Below the pieces are notes generated by a model. That model was not told the DNA's origin, did no database searches, and saw only the letters and a program-made list of their open reading frames with translations. The position numbers were made by a program, and so were the translations under genes. From contig JABZIF010000042.1 of the NCBI GenBank assembly GCA_015258485.1, positions 1-8,672 on the forward strand: a DNA stretch of 8,672 bases. Reading direction: 5' to 3'. Position 1 is the stretch's first letter. Every line of letters starts with the position of its first letter. Positions 1-5,867 of the stretch are shown here, piece after piece. This DNA is from Atopobiaceae bacterium (GTDB lineage: Bacteria; Actinomycetota; Coriobacteriia; Coriobacteriales; Atopobiaceae).

Positions 1-4
1 TCTT

Positions 5-23
5 TGCTGATCTTTCGATCGCA
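5..23 (-). other. Leader RNA hairpin with GAAA tetraloop
   Basis: On the minus strand TGCGATC pairs with GATC-(A bulge)-GCA around a GAAA loop. This gives 7 base pairs with one bulged A and a GNRA tetraloop. It lies directly after the boxA-like element. In rrn leaders such hairpins serve as folding or processing elements; that role here is inferred from position. There is no U-tract, so it is not a terminator. Confidence 0.4.
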
Positions 24-29
24 GTATCC

Positions 30-43
30 GGTTTTCAAGGTTC
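30..43 (-). promoter_or_regulatory. boxA-like antitermination element
   Basis: The minus strand reads GAACCTTGAAAACC. This closely resembles the conserved boxA region of Gram-positive rrn leaders and spacers (core CTTTGAAAAC), where NusB/NusE-type antitermination factors bind to keep polymerase processive through rRNA. It lies about 40-50 nt downstream of the predicted transcription start, as expected for a leader boxA. The match is by recognition of the motif, not by alignment. Confidence 0.55.
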
Positions 44-88
44 GCTGCGCTGCGTTTTTCCTTTACAGGGCGCGCGGCGCGGGTATTT

Positions 89-117
89 ACTATACGCACT
101 CGCACGACTGATTTGAA
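89..117 (-). promoter_or_regulatory. rrn-type promoter (-35 TTCAAA, 17 nt, -10 TATAGT)
   Basis: On the minus strand TTCAAA (112-117) and TATAGT (89-94) are separated by exactly 17 nt. They match the sigma-70/SigA consensus at 4 of 6 and 5 of 6 bases. The predicted start is near 82-84, just before a GC-rich run. An A-rich UP-like element abuts the -35 upstream and a boxA-like element follows downstream, so all parts point the same way, toward an rRNA operon left of the window. Growth-rate and stringent control would be expected of such a promoter but cannot be read from the sequence. Confidence 0.6.
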
Positions 118-141
118 CGAGAATTTTTATCTTTTTTATTC
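118..141 (-). promoter_or_regulatory. UP-like A/T element upstream of the rrn promoter
   Basis: The minus strand carries AATAAAAAAGATAAAAATTC immediately upstream of the -35 box, at the place where the RNA polymerase alpha C-terminal domains contact strong rRNA promoters. Phased A-runs are visible. The role is inferred from position and composition. Confidence 0.45.
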
Positions 142-169
142 CTCCACATTTTGCACACAATTAGAATAC

Positions 170-339
170 TTTAGTGAATTTTTTCATTCTAGATTTTTAT
201 ACCATTTTTATTATCCTTGCAGATAAATAGCAGTTTTTCTTCTATTTTCTTGACATTTCGAATTTTTATACATGTCCTCGTACCTCTAATATGATTCTTT
301 CATTCCACAAAACCATGCATACATCTTTAATTCACTAAA
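170..339. repeat. 11-bp inverted repeat pair, arms 170-180 and 329-339
   Basis: TTTAGTGAATT (170-180) and AATTCACTAAA (329-339) are perfect reverse complements separated by 148 nt. On the plus strand each is followed within a few bases by a T-run. In sequence this AT-rich an 11-bp pair could arise by chance, and nothing between the arms looks like a gene, so no mobile element is claimed. Confidence 0.3.
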
Positions 340-423
340 TTTTTCTGTGTTATTGAACAACTATATATAGATGTCTTTAAACTATCTTTTTAAACACTCT
401 ATGAGTTTGATTCGCATATTGAT

Positions 424-488
424 TTTAGAACATTCTTTTGTTTCTAAATTCCAGTAGAAACTATTACTAATGATTAGTGGCAGTAATT
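424..488 (-). terminator. Weak candidate 3' end structures after the mutase gene
   Basis: Just downstream of the mutase stop there is a perfect 13-nt palindrome (466-478, ACTAAT-G-ATTAGT) that competes with a 6-bp outer stem (463-468 with 482-487). Further on is a 7-bp stem TTTAGAA/TTCTAAA (424-430 with 442-448). The stems are almost all A-T pairs and neither is followed by a convincing minus-strand U-tract, so these are poor intrinsic terminators. They are listed because some termination is expected before the rrn promoter and nothing better is present. Confidence 0.2.
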
Positions 489-501
489 TAATGAAAGACC
501 G

Positions 502-1917
502 TTAAATTTCATCTTTTACAATCTGACAAGCAGCATCAAGAAGTTCGTCTCGTAATGCTTCATTAGATGCCTCAGAATATACACGAACCAGTGCTTCCAC
601 GCGAGAAGGTCTAATTAAGACCCATGAATCATCTTTAAATTGCAGCCTAAGACCGTCGGCATGACTTACTGAAACAGGAATTTTTCCAGCAACATCTGCA
701 GGGTTTAGGCCCGGCAAAATATTTCTAAATGCCTGAGTGGCTGCCGAGTCAAGACGAACCCCCCGTCTGCTATAACACATACGGCCCAACTCAAGTTCAT
801 CTTCTGCAATAAGTTGTTCAAGCGATTTTTTTGTATACGCAAGCATCTCCACAATAAACAGCGCAATTAACAAACCATCTCGTTCGGCCAAATGACTAGG
901 AACACAAATTCCACCGTACTCTTCAGCAGCAAGTAGAACATCTCCTTGCTCAATCTCGGAATAAAGGCGCGCAAATCCAACAGGAACACTTGCGGACTCA
1001 AGACCAAGATGGGCTGCCTGACGAGAAACGCTTGCGGAACAGGTCAACGTAGAAATAACTCGCCCAGTTTGATTACGATTTTTTGCCATATGACGAATAA
1101 TGAGTGGAACAAGTTCGTGTGGGCTCAGTAAATGTCCGGTTGCATCTACTACAGCAGCTCGATCACCATCGCCATCTAAAAGCAATCCCAGCTGTGCATG
1201 TTTCGAAACCACTGCAGAAGAACAATCATCCGCCCATGGATTAGCCGGCTGTGGGTGAATACCGCCAAAATCTCGTACCGGACCCTGATGAATCTGATGT
1301 ACCTTGCAACCCGCAGCAATTAAAACATCCGCAAGAATGTCTGTACCTGCCCCATACATTGGATCGACCACAAGCATGAGATGAGCATCTTGTATTGCGG
1401 AAACATTAACTTGCTTAAGTAATGCGTTTTTATATGACGTAATGATGTCAGTTGTCGTGAAAGATCCACGTTGCTTGGTAGGCTCAAGCGGAGTAGCTGC
1501 CTCCACACGTTCAAGAAAATCTCGTGAAACGGGGCCGCCGTTTGCAGCTCGAATGATCATGCCACAATACTCACATGAAAGCTCTGTAGCAGAAATAATT
1601 AAGCCACCAGCAACATTTTCGTGGTGAGCACATGCCCAGCCAATCGCCGGAGTTGGGCAAAACGTCTCGGAAACACGCACATCGAGACCAAAAGCAGCAA
1701 GCGTAGCTGCAGCTTCCAGCGCAGAAGAATCTGCCTCAAAGCGTGTATCAAAGCCAACAAAAACAATACCGGCTGGTACCTCCTGCGACCAAACACTACC
1801 AAGGGCTTCTGCAAGTCTTACAACATTATCCCTGGTAAAGCCTTTATCGTAGCGAGCTTGCCAGCCATCGCTGCTAAAACGGAGTATGTCTGGATGCTTA
1901 TCCAATGCGGTTGGCAA
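502..1917 (-). CDS. Phosphoglucomutase/phosphomannomutase family protein with altered active-site loops
   Basis: The protein belongs to the alpha-D-phosphohexomutase superfamily, which interconverts hexose-6-phosphate and hexose-1-phosphate through a phosphoserine enzyme. The N-terminal signature FSSDGWQAR is at about residues 13-21, the metal loop DGDGDR at 248-253, the sugar loop EEYGG at 332-336, and a C-terminal phosphate loop RPSRVEA at 436-442. The catalytic loop, normally TASHNP, reads SATELS (109-114), so the phosphorylated Ser is Thr111 and the following His is Glu. The sugar and phosphate loops also deviate (EESGG and RPSGTEP expected). Length is normal. The start chosen is TTG 1917 (471 aa), 12 nt after a perfect AAGGAGG; ATG 1959 (485 aa) is possible but has no ribosome binding site and lies deeper inside galU. 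The position after galU suggests it supplies Glc-1-P. It could instead be a mutase of unusual chemistry or a pseudoenzyme. The family is certain; the activity is not. Confidence 0.88.
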   Translation of the reverse strand: MPTALDKHPDILRFSSDGWQARYDKGFTRDNVVRLAEALGSVWSQEVPAGIVFVGFDTRFEADSSALEAAATLAAFGLDVRVSETFCPTPAIGWACAHHENVAGGLIISATELSCEYCGMIIRAANGGPVSRDFLERVEAATPLEPTKQRGSFTTTDIITSYKNALLKQVNVSAIQDAHLMLVVDPMYGAGTDILADVLIAAGCKVHQIHQGPVRDFGGIHPQPANPWADDCSSAVVSKHAQLGLLLDGDGDRAAVVDATGHLLSPHELVPLIIRHMAKNRNQTGRVISTLTCSASVSRQAAHLGLESASVPVGFARLYSEIEQGDVLLAAEEYGGICVPSHLAERDGLLIALFIVEMLAYTKKSLEQLIAEDELELGRMCYSRRGVRLDSAATQAFRNILPGLNPADVAGKIPVSVSHADGLRLQFKDDSWVLIRPSRVEALVRVYSEASNEALRDELLDAACQIVKDEI

Positions 1918-2791
1918 AACTGCCAAGCGCCTCCTTAAATGCCCCGGCAGATGACTCATCAGAAAGAGCCATACGTGCGTTAGTTGCAGCCCAAGCTGCT
2001 GGAGTACCCGTATCGCAACCTTCTAATGGGTCGATTACCAATGCGTACATCTCTTCCTCAGCAAGCAGGCGCTCCATTGCATCTGTAAGCTGAATCTCGT
2101 TGCCTGCGCCCGGACCCTGTGTTGCCAAAAGCTCCATAATCTTTGGAGAAAGCAGATAGCGACCGACTATAAACAGGTGAGAAGGAGCATCTTCTGGACG
2201 AGGTTTCTCGACAAGACCAGTAACTTTCCAGATGGCACCTTCTGCCTCAGAGTTATCTGATGGTGAAGAAATGCTCTCACCGGCAATAATTCCATATCGA
2301 TTTACCTGATCTGCTGGAACAGGAGCAACTGCAATAACGGATGCACCGTTATGTTGCTCGGAGACCTCTTTCATACGAATACACATTTGGCGGCCAGGAA
2401 CAAAGTAATCGCCTAAAAGGACAAAAAATGGCTGATTATCTATACCATCTGCTGCACAAAGAACTGCATGACCAAGACCGCGAGGGTTATCCTGATATGT
2501 AAATGAAACGGGCAGTGAGGATGCCTCATGCACTTTTTGAGCAAGATCATTCTTGCCATGAGAGATTAATTCATCTTCAAATTTTTGATCTTGAGCAAAA
2601 TATGTCTCAACCTGTGGTTTTTCTCGAGAGTTAATGATAATAACCTCGTCAACCTCTGCTGGCTCAAGTGCTTCTTCCACAACATACTGAATAACTGGTT
2701 TATCCAGAACGGGTAACAGCTCTTTAGGAGTTACCTTAGTCGCGGGTAAAAAACGCGTACCGAGACCTGCTGCTGGAATGATTGCCTTCAT
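1898..2791 (-). CDS. galU: UTP--glucose-1-phosphate uridylyltransferase
   Basis: This cytoplasmic nucleotidyltransferase makes UDP-glucose from UTP and Glc-1-P, feeding wall glycopolymer, glycolipid and capsule synthesis. The 297-aa product has normal family length. It opens with the Rossmann-type nucleotide-binding signature GLGTRFLPATKVTPKELLP (residues 9-27). Then come QDNPRGLGHAVLCA (100-113, uracil/ribose region), LLGDYF (125-130, with Asp128 the likely metal ligand), VEKP (194-197) and GAGNEIQLTDAM (228-239). The late motif CDTGTPAAWAATN (259-271) departs from the common DCG-x-K-x-GY form. ATG 2791 is chosen because GAAAGG precedes it by 7 nt and the conserved N-terminus MKAIIPAAG starts there; a 13-residue in-frame extension upstream is not family-like. 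The 3' end overlaps the mutase gene, which suggests an operon. Confidence 0.95.
   Translation of the reverse strand: MKAIIPAAGLGTRFLPATKVTPKELLPVLDKPVIQYVVEEALEPAEVDEVIIINSREKPQVETYFAQDQKFEDELISHGKNDLAQKVHEASSLPVSFTYQDNPRGLGHAVLCAADGIDNQPFFVLLGDYFVPGRQMCIRMKEVSEQHNGASVIAVAPVPADQVNRYGIIAGESISSPSDNSEAEGAIWKVTGLVEKPRPEDAPSHLFIVGRYLLSPKIMELLATQGPGAGNEIQLTDAMERLLAEEEMYALVIDPLEGCDTGTPAAWAATNARMALSDESSAGAFKEALGSFANRIG
1930..1936 (-). promoter_or_regulatory. Shine-Dalgarno AAGGAGG inside galU, deciding the mutase start
   Basis: A perfect AAGGAGG lies within the last codons of galU on the minus strand. In the mutase frame it is followed by TTG codons at 1926 (3 nt spacing), 1917 (12 nt) and 1905 (24 nt). 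It lies downstream of ATG 1959, so it cannot serve that codon. This argues for a TTG start and for translation coupled to galU, whose stop is at 1898-1900. Confidence 0.5.
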
Positions 2792-2899
2792 GTAAGAACC
2801 TTTCGCACGCGAGCCACACGGACTCTGCACAAATATTTTGTGCTTGAATGCTTTACTTGACTAGCTTGCTACAACAAAAATTTTCAAGCTGTCTTAGAA
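2792..2899 (-). other. Spacer between the metalloregulator gene and galU
   Basis: About 108 nt separate the regulator stop from the galU start, longer than any gap in the right-hand operon, so a galU promoter is plausible. I see a 17-nt palindrome (2827-2843) and the galU ribosome binding site, but no -35/-10 pair good enough to call. AGCTTG/CAAGCT (2863-2868 with 2885-2890) could form a small stem with a 16-nt T-rich loop, but it has no trailing U-tract and is not called a terminator. Confidence 0.4.
2827..2843 (-). promoter_or_regulatory. 17-nt palindrome upstream of galU (possible operator)
   Basis: GCACAAA-ATA-TTTGTGC is a perfect 7-3-7 inverted repeat lying 36-52 nt upstream of the galU ATG, where a repressor site or a 5'-UTR hairpin could act. 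Its AT-rich centre looks more like a protein-binding dyad than a terminator, as no U-tract follows. The binding protein is unknown. It does not resemble the palindrome upstream of the neighbouring regulator gene. Confidence 0.35.
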
Positions 2900-3328
2900 C
2901 TAGTACTTCTGAATCTCAATTCCGCGATCTTCAAGGAATGTAATCAACTTAGATAGTGTATCACCAGAAAGAGAATGCTCCATAAGACAAGCCTCGGCGT
3001 CAGCAGTTTCAGGGTTCACGCCAAGATCACACTCTAAAAAAGTACGCAATGCACGATGAGCCTTCCAGGTATTACGTGCATTTTGCTCTCCTTTTTTAGT
3101 AAGCGTCACACGACCATAACGGCTCTGTTCAACCATATCTTGCTCTTTAAGCTGTGTTAACGCTTTATTGACACTAGCCTTAGAAACATCAAGGGATTCT
3201 GCAATATCAATAGAGCGAACACTCTTATCATCATCTGGCTGTTCAAGTGCAATTCTATAAATTGCCTCAAGGTAATCTTCACTTGCCTTTGAAAGTGTGT
3301 GATCTGGCTGAATAGTATCGTTTGCCAT
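2900..3328 (-). CDS. DtxR/MntR-family metal-dependent transcriptional regulator
   Basis: The protein is a metal-sensing repressor: an N-terminal winged helix-turn-helix (about residues 14-84, recognition region SVRSIDIAESLDVSKASVNKA, 36-56) followed by a helical dimerisation and metal-binding domain (about 86-142). At 142 aa it lacks the C-terminal SH3-like domain of DtxR/IdeR and matches the size of B. subtilis MntR. Probable metal ligands are Asp18 and Glu21 (in SEDYLEAIY, as in MntR), His91, Cys114, Glu117 and His118 (in EACLMEH). Cys114 follows the DtxR pattern where MntR has Glu. The metal (Mn, Fe or Zn) cannot be fixed from this. ATG 3328 has GAGGAG 4 nt upstream. No metal transporter is next to it, so targets are unknown; autoregulation through the palindrome at 3342-3354 is possible. 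Confidence 0.88.
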   Translation of the reverse strand: MANDTIQPDHTLSKASEDYLEAIYRIALEQPDDDKSVRSIDIAESLDVSKASVNKALTQLKEQDMVEQSRYGRVTLTKKGEQNARNTWKAHRALRTFLECDLGVNPETADAEACLMEHSLSGDTLSKLITFLEDRGIEIQKY

Positions 3329-3437
3329 AATTCTCCTCTAACGGTTGCAAACCGAAGCTTTACGCATAGAACAAGTTGCACTAACAACAATCATTTTTTC
3401 TATTTATTGAATGATACCCAAAAACAAGAACTCAAAT
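3329..3437 (-). other. Spacer between the LCP gene and the metalloregulator gene
   Basis: About 109 nt, AT-rich, separate the LCP stop from the regulator start. It holds the regulator's ribosome binding site, the 13-nt palindrome and a weak promoter-like pair. No intrinsic terminator with a GC stem and U-tract is visible after the LCP gene, so read-through from the upstream operon cannot be excluded. Confidence 0.4.
3342..3354 (-). promoter_or_regulatory. Palindrome CGGTT-TGC-AACCG before the metalloregulator gene
   Basis: This perfect 5-3-5 inverted repeat lies 14-26 nt upstream of the regulator ATG, just before its ribosome binding site. The GGTT...AACC arms recall the arms of DtxR/IdeR operators, but the spacing is shorter than in those operators. 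A weak promoter-like pair lies upstream on the minus strand (TTGTTG 3385-3390, 16 nt, TATGCG 3363-3368). If that is real, the palindrome would fall about 10-20 nt past the -10, a good place for repression. Autoregulation is inference. Confidence 0.35.
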
Positions 3438-4553
3438 CTACTCTTGAGAAGAGCTGCTTGTAGATTGTGGGGAATCTTGTTTACTATTTTCAGATGCTTC
3501 TTCATTTGCCTGAGAATCTGTCTTTTCATTCAAACTCGAAGGGTCATCGCCCGCATTAATAACCTTCATCATTTTTGCAAGTGCATCTTCATCTGCAATA
3601 ACATATGACTGGTCGCCAATTTCTTCACCTGAAGAAGGAACATACGCAGTGTATATATCTTTTTCAGTGTTCATACCAATCATCTGTGTACCTAAAGAGA
3701 TAATGTCGGAAATCGAAAAATCCGTAATGATCATCTTTGCTGTTGAGTTAACAATATTGGCAATAGCTACTGGATCTCCTGTGCTTAAAATCTGAGAAAT
3801 CATAGCTTTAATAAAAGTCCGCTGATGCCGCATACGTGTGTAATCGCTATCTGAAAAAGCATAACGTACCCGTGTAAAAAAGAGTGCCTGTGCCCCATTA
3901 AGCTTTTGAACTCCTGGATAGAGCTCTACGACATCACTGAAATTTTCTGTATCACGCATATACTGCTCAACATTAACAGTAACACCACCAAGTGCGTCCG
4001 TAATACCGGCAAGTCCATCAAAGTTAACTTCGGCATAATGAGCAATCTGAACACCGCACAATTGATTGACAGCCTGAACCATACCCTTTGCACCGTCGTA
4101 ATAATGGACGGCGTTGATTTTCATATATGAACCTTTCCACAACACACGAGTGTCTCGTGGAATAGACAGCATGGTCACTTTCTTATGAATAGGATCTACA
4201 CGGGCAAGAATAATAGAATCTGCACGATATTCAGTCTCGCCAGGTCTACCATCGGTACCCAAAAGCAATACATAATAGGGATCACTTGGTGCCGTTGGTT
4301 CTTGAAGTGTCTGACGAAGTTCATCTGTAATAACCTGTGAGTTATTAAGTTGCGCTTGTACATTCACATACCAAAGAGCAACAGCAACAACAGCAACAAT
4401 ACATACCGTTGCCAAGCCACCAAGCAGTGATCTAACCACTGCCTGCCTTCTAGCAACATGTTTTCGGCGTGTCTGATATGAGCCAGCTTGTGAGCGGCTA
4501 AACTGCGAAGCATTCTCTGAATGATTATGCATGTTTTTATCAGTGAATGCCAC
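3438..4553 (-). CDS. LytR-CpsA-Psr (LCP) family cell wall polymer ligase
   Basis: LCP proteins are membrane-anchored enzymes outside the cell that transfer lipid-linked glycopolymers (teichoic acid-like or other secondary wall polymers) onto peptidoglycan. Here a basic cytoplasmic N-terminus (1-41) is followed by one membrane segment (about 42-63) and an LCP catalytic domain (about 93-305). Visible motifs are LLLGTDGRPGETEYRADSI (96-114, with Asp101, Arg110 and Asp112), SIPRDTRV (130-137), KINAVHYYDG (145-154) and the Arg-rich FFTRVRYAFSDSDYTRMRHQR block (225-245). A low-complexity Ser/Gln/Glu tail (about 337-371) ends the protein and no LytR_C domain is present. The start is GTG 4553, 3 nt past the murA stop, with GAAGGA 6 nt upstream; ATG at codon 8 is less likely. 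The close coupling to murA fits an envelope role. The polymer substrate is unknown. Confidence 0.92.
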   Translation of the reverse strand: MAFTDKNMHNHSENASQFSRSQAGSYQTRRKHVARRQAVVRSLLGGLATVCIVAVVAVALWYVNVQAQLNNSQVITDELRQTLQEPTAPSDPYYVLLLGTDGRPGETEYRADSIILARVDPIHKKVTMLSIPRDTRVLWKGSYMKINAVHYYDGAKGMVQAVNQLCGVQIAHYAEVNFDGLAGITDALGGVTVNVEQYMRDTENFSDVVELYPGVQKLNGAQALFFTRVRYAFSDSDYTRMRHQRTFIKAMISQILSTGDPVAIANIVNSTAKMIITDFSISDIISLGTQMIGMNTEKDIYTAYVPSSGEEIGDQSYVIADEDALAKMMKVINAGDDPSSLNEKTDSQANEEASENSKQDSPQSTSSSSQE

Positions 4554-4556
4554 AAG

Positions 4557-5840
4557 CTATCCTTCAATAAAATCGTCATCTGCAATAGTAGCGCACTCAG
4601 CATGAGCTCCGAGCGAAACAAGTTTCTCGACAAATCTTTCATAGCCTCGGTCAATATGATGAATTGCAGAAACCGTTGTTTCACCTTCAGCTACAAGACC
4701 AGCCATAACAAGCGCAGCGCCACCACGAAGATCAGGTGACTTTACCTGAGCGCCCTCAAGTCCACTAACCCCACGGACAATAGCATGATGGCCTTCAATA
4801 GTTATATCTGCACCCATACGAGACAGCTCAGATGCCAACATAAAACGATTTTCAAATACATTTTCTGTAATGATACAGGTGCCCTGTGCAAGCGAAAGCA
4901 ACGTCATGGTCTGCGCTTGCATATCGGTTGGAAAACCAGGGAACGGCAGAGTCTGAATATCTATCGCCTTTAAATTTGTCTGCCGAGAAGTACGTGCCCA
5001 CCTCTCCCCTGTTTCTACAGTAATACCCATCTGCTCATATTTTTTGAGTACCAGACCAAGATGAGCCGGCTCAAAGCCGTGTACGGTAACAGGCTCCCCG
5101 GTGAGTGCGCCAATCGCCAGGAATGTACCAGCTTCAATGCGATCTCCCACAACGGCGTGTTCAACAGGATGTAGCTCTTTTACACCATGAATCTCAACAA
5201 CAGGAGACCCCGCACCTTGAATGTTTGCGCCCATTTTGTTGAGCATATTAGCTAAATCAACAATTTCTGGTTCACGGGCAGCATTATCGATAACGGTAAC
5301 GCCTTCTGCAAACACAGAGGCCATCATAAGATTCTCTGTTGCTCCCACAGACGCAAAGGCTAACGATACCGTCTCTCCAGTAATACCATGAGGAGCGTTT
5401 GCGTGAATATTTCCGTGCTCAACTTTAAAATTAACACCTAGAGCCTCAAGGCCGAGGAGGTGCATGTCGATCTTTCGAGCTCCAATATTGCAGCCACCTG
5501 GCATAGCAACCACAGCTTTGCCAAAGCGCGAAATCAAAGGACCTAATACCGCTGTAGAAGCACGCATCTGTGCTACTAAGCTGTAAGGGGTCTCCCAACT
5601 ATCAATATCTGAAGTATCGATTTTTAACTCGTGAAGTCCCACAACCTCAATGCGTGCGCCCAACGTCTTAAGAACTTTGCCCATGACGTGCACGTCAGCG
5701 ATGTTTGGAACATTAGTAAGAGTCGTAACACCAGGAGCCATGATGGTTGCTGCCATCAATTTAAGAGCAGAATTCTTTGCTCCCTCTACCGTAACCTCTC
5801 CTGTTACAGAATGGCCACCTGTAACTTTTATGACGTCCAT
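4557..5840 (-). CDS. murA: UDP-N-acetylglucosamine 1-carboxyvinyltransferase (MurA)
   Basis: MurA transfers enolpyruvate from phosphoenolpyruvate to UDP-GlcNAc, the first committed cytoplasmic step of peptidoglycan synthesis. The 427-aa protein has full family length and the two-lobed EPSP-synthase-like fold signatures. Lys22-Asn23 sit in EGAKNSAL, Arg93 in MRAS, and the catalytic Cys117 in MPGGCNIGAR, so it is of the fosfomycin-targeted Cys type. The general base Asp306 is in FPTDMQAQ, Arg372 in DLRGGAALVMAG and Arg398 in DRGYERF. ATG 5840 has GGAGG 3 nt upstream and gives the expected MDVIKVTGG N-terminus. It lies 27 nt after atpC and 3 nt before the LCP gene. An atpC-murA neighbourhood is known from other Gram-positive bacteria. 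Genomes of this type may carry a second murA elsewhere. Confidence 0.97.
   Translation of the reverse strand: MDVIKVTGGHSVTGEVTVEGAKNSALKLMAATIMAPGVTTLTNVPNIADVHVMGKVLKTLGARIEVVGLHELKIDTSDIDSWETPYSLVAQMRASTAVLGPLISRFGKAVVAMPGGCNIGARKIDMHLLGLEALGVNFKVEHGNIHANAPHGITGETVSLAFASVGATENLMMASVFAEGVTVIDNAAREPEIVDLANMLNKMGANIQGAGSPVVEIHGVKELHPVEHAVVGDRIEAGTFLAIGALTGEPVTVHGFEPAHLGLVLKKYEQMGITVETGERWARTSRQTNLKAIDIQTLPFPGFPTDMQAQTMTLLSLAQGTCIITENVFENRFMLASELSRMGADITIEGHHAIVRGVSGLEGAQVKSPDLRGGAALVMAGLVAEGETTVSAIHHIDRGYERFVEKLVSLGAHAECATIADDDFIEG
4560..4565 (-). promoter_or_regulatory. Shine-Dalgarno GAAGGA supporting the LCP GTG start
   Basis: GAAGGA on the minus strand lies 6 nt before GTG 4551-4553 and within the last codons of murA. 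It makes the GTG the preferred start over the in-frame ATG seven codons later and implies coupled translation with murA. Confidence 0.55.
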
Positions 5841-5867
5841 AAACCTCCGAAAACGACAGCGTGAGGC

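Larger units (their letters stand above)
1..84 (-). other. Probable rRNA operon leader (5' part of precursor rRNA)
   Basis: Read on the minus strand this GC-rich stretch follows a good promoter (-35 at 112-117, -10 at 89-94) with transcription expected to start near 82-84. It carries a boxA-like element (30-43) and then a GNRA-loop hairpin (5-23) before the window ends. It has no open reading frame. boxA followed by local hairpins is the usual layout of Gram-positive and actinobacterial rrn leaders, so I infer that 16S rRNA begins to the left of position 1. No rRNA sequence is itself visible. The same boxA-like element also occurs in 16S-23S spacers, but the promoter immediately upstream favours a leader. 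A stable-RNA operon of tRNA or 5S type is the alternative. Confidence 0.6.
142..501. other. AT-rich gene-free intergenic region
   Basis: This stretch lies between the mutase stop codon and the rrn promoter. It is markedly more AT-rich than the flanking genes and the leader, with many T-runs on the plus strand. No open reading frame with a plausible ribosome binding site was seen on either strand, and no tRNA-like fold. Contents worth noting are a TG-extended -10-like site on the minus strand (TATAAA at 196-201, with TG two bases upstream) that could be an extra rrn promoter but has no good -35; an 11-bp inverted repeat (170-180 and 329-339); a 10-bp palindrome CTATATATAG (361-370); and AT-rich stem-loops at 424-488 after the mutase gene. 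Confidence 0.5.

Noticed and set aside
250..272. Plus-strand promoter from a perfect TTGACA (250-255) and TATACA (267-272)
   Set aside because: The spacer is only 11 nt, too short for sigma-70 recognition, and no plus-strand gene follows.
120..501. Small RNA, tRNA or mobile-element remnant in the AT-rich gap
   Set aside because: No cloverleaf, no transposase fragment, no clear promoter-terminator pair and no target-site duplication could be seen. Only weak AT-rich dyads are present.
1621..1938. 105-codon plus-strand open frame opposite the mutase gene
   Set aside because: It is antisense to a clear gene, with no family features and no ribosome binding site. The same applies to the other plus-strand frames opposite atpG (8113-8451), atpD and murA.
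2863..2890. Possible terminator after the metalloregulator gene (AGCTTG/CAAGCT)
   Set aside because: The stem is 6 bp with a 16-nt loop; the T-run is in the loop rather than after the stem.
4364..4684. 106-codon minus-strand frame across the murA-LCP junction
   Set aside because: It overlaps both certain genes in another frame and ends in a run of Leu created by the membrane-segment codons of the LCP gene.
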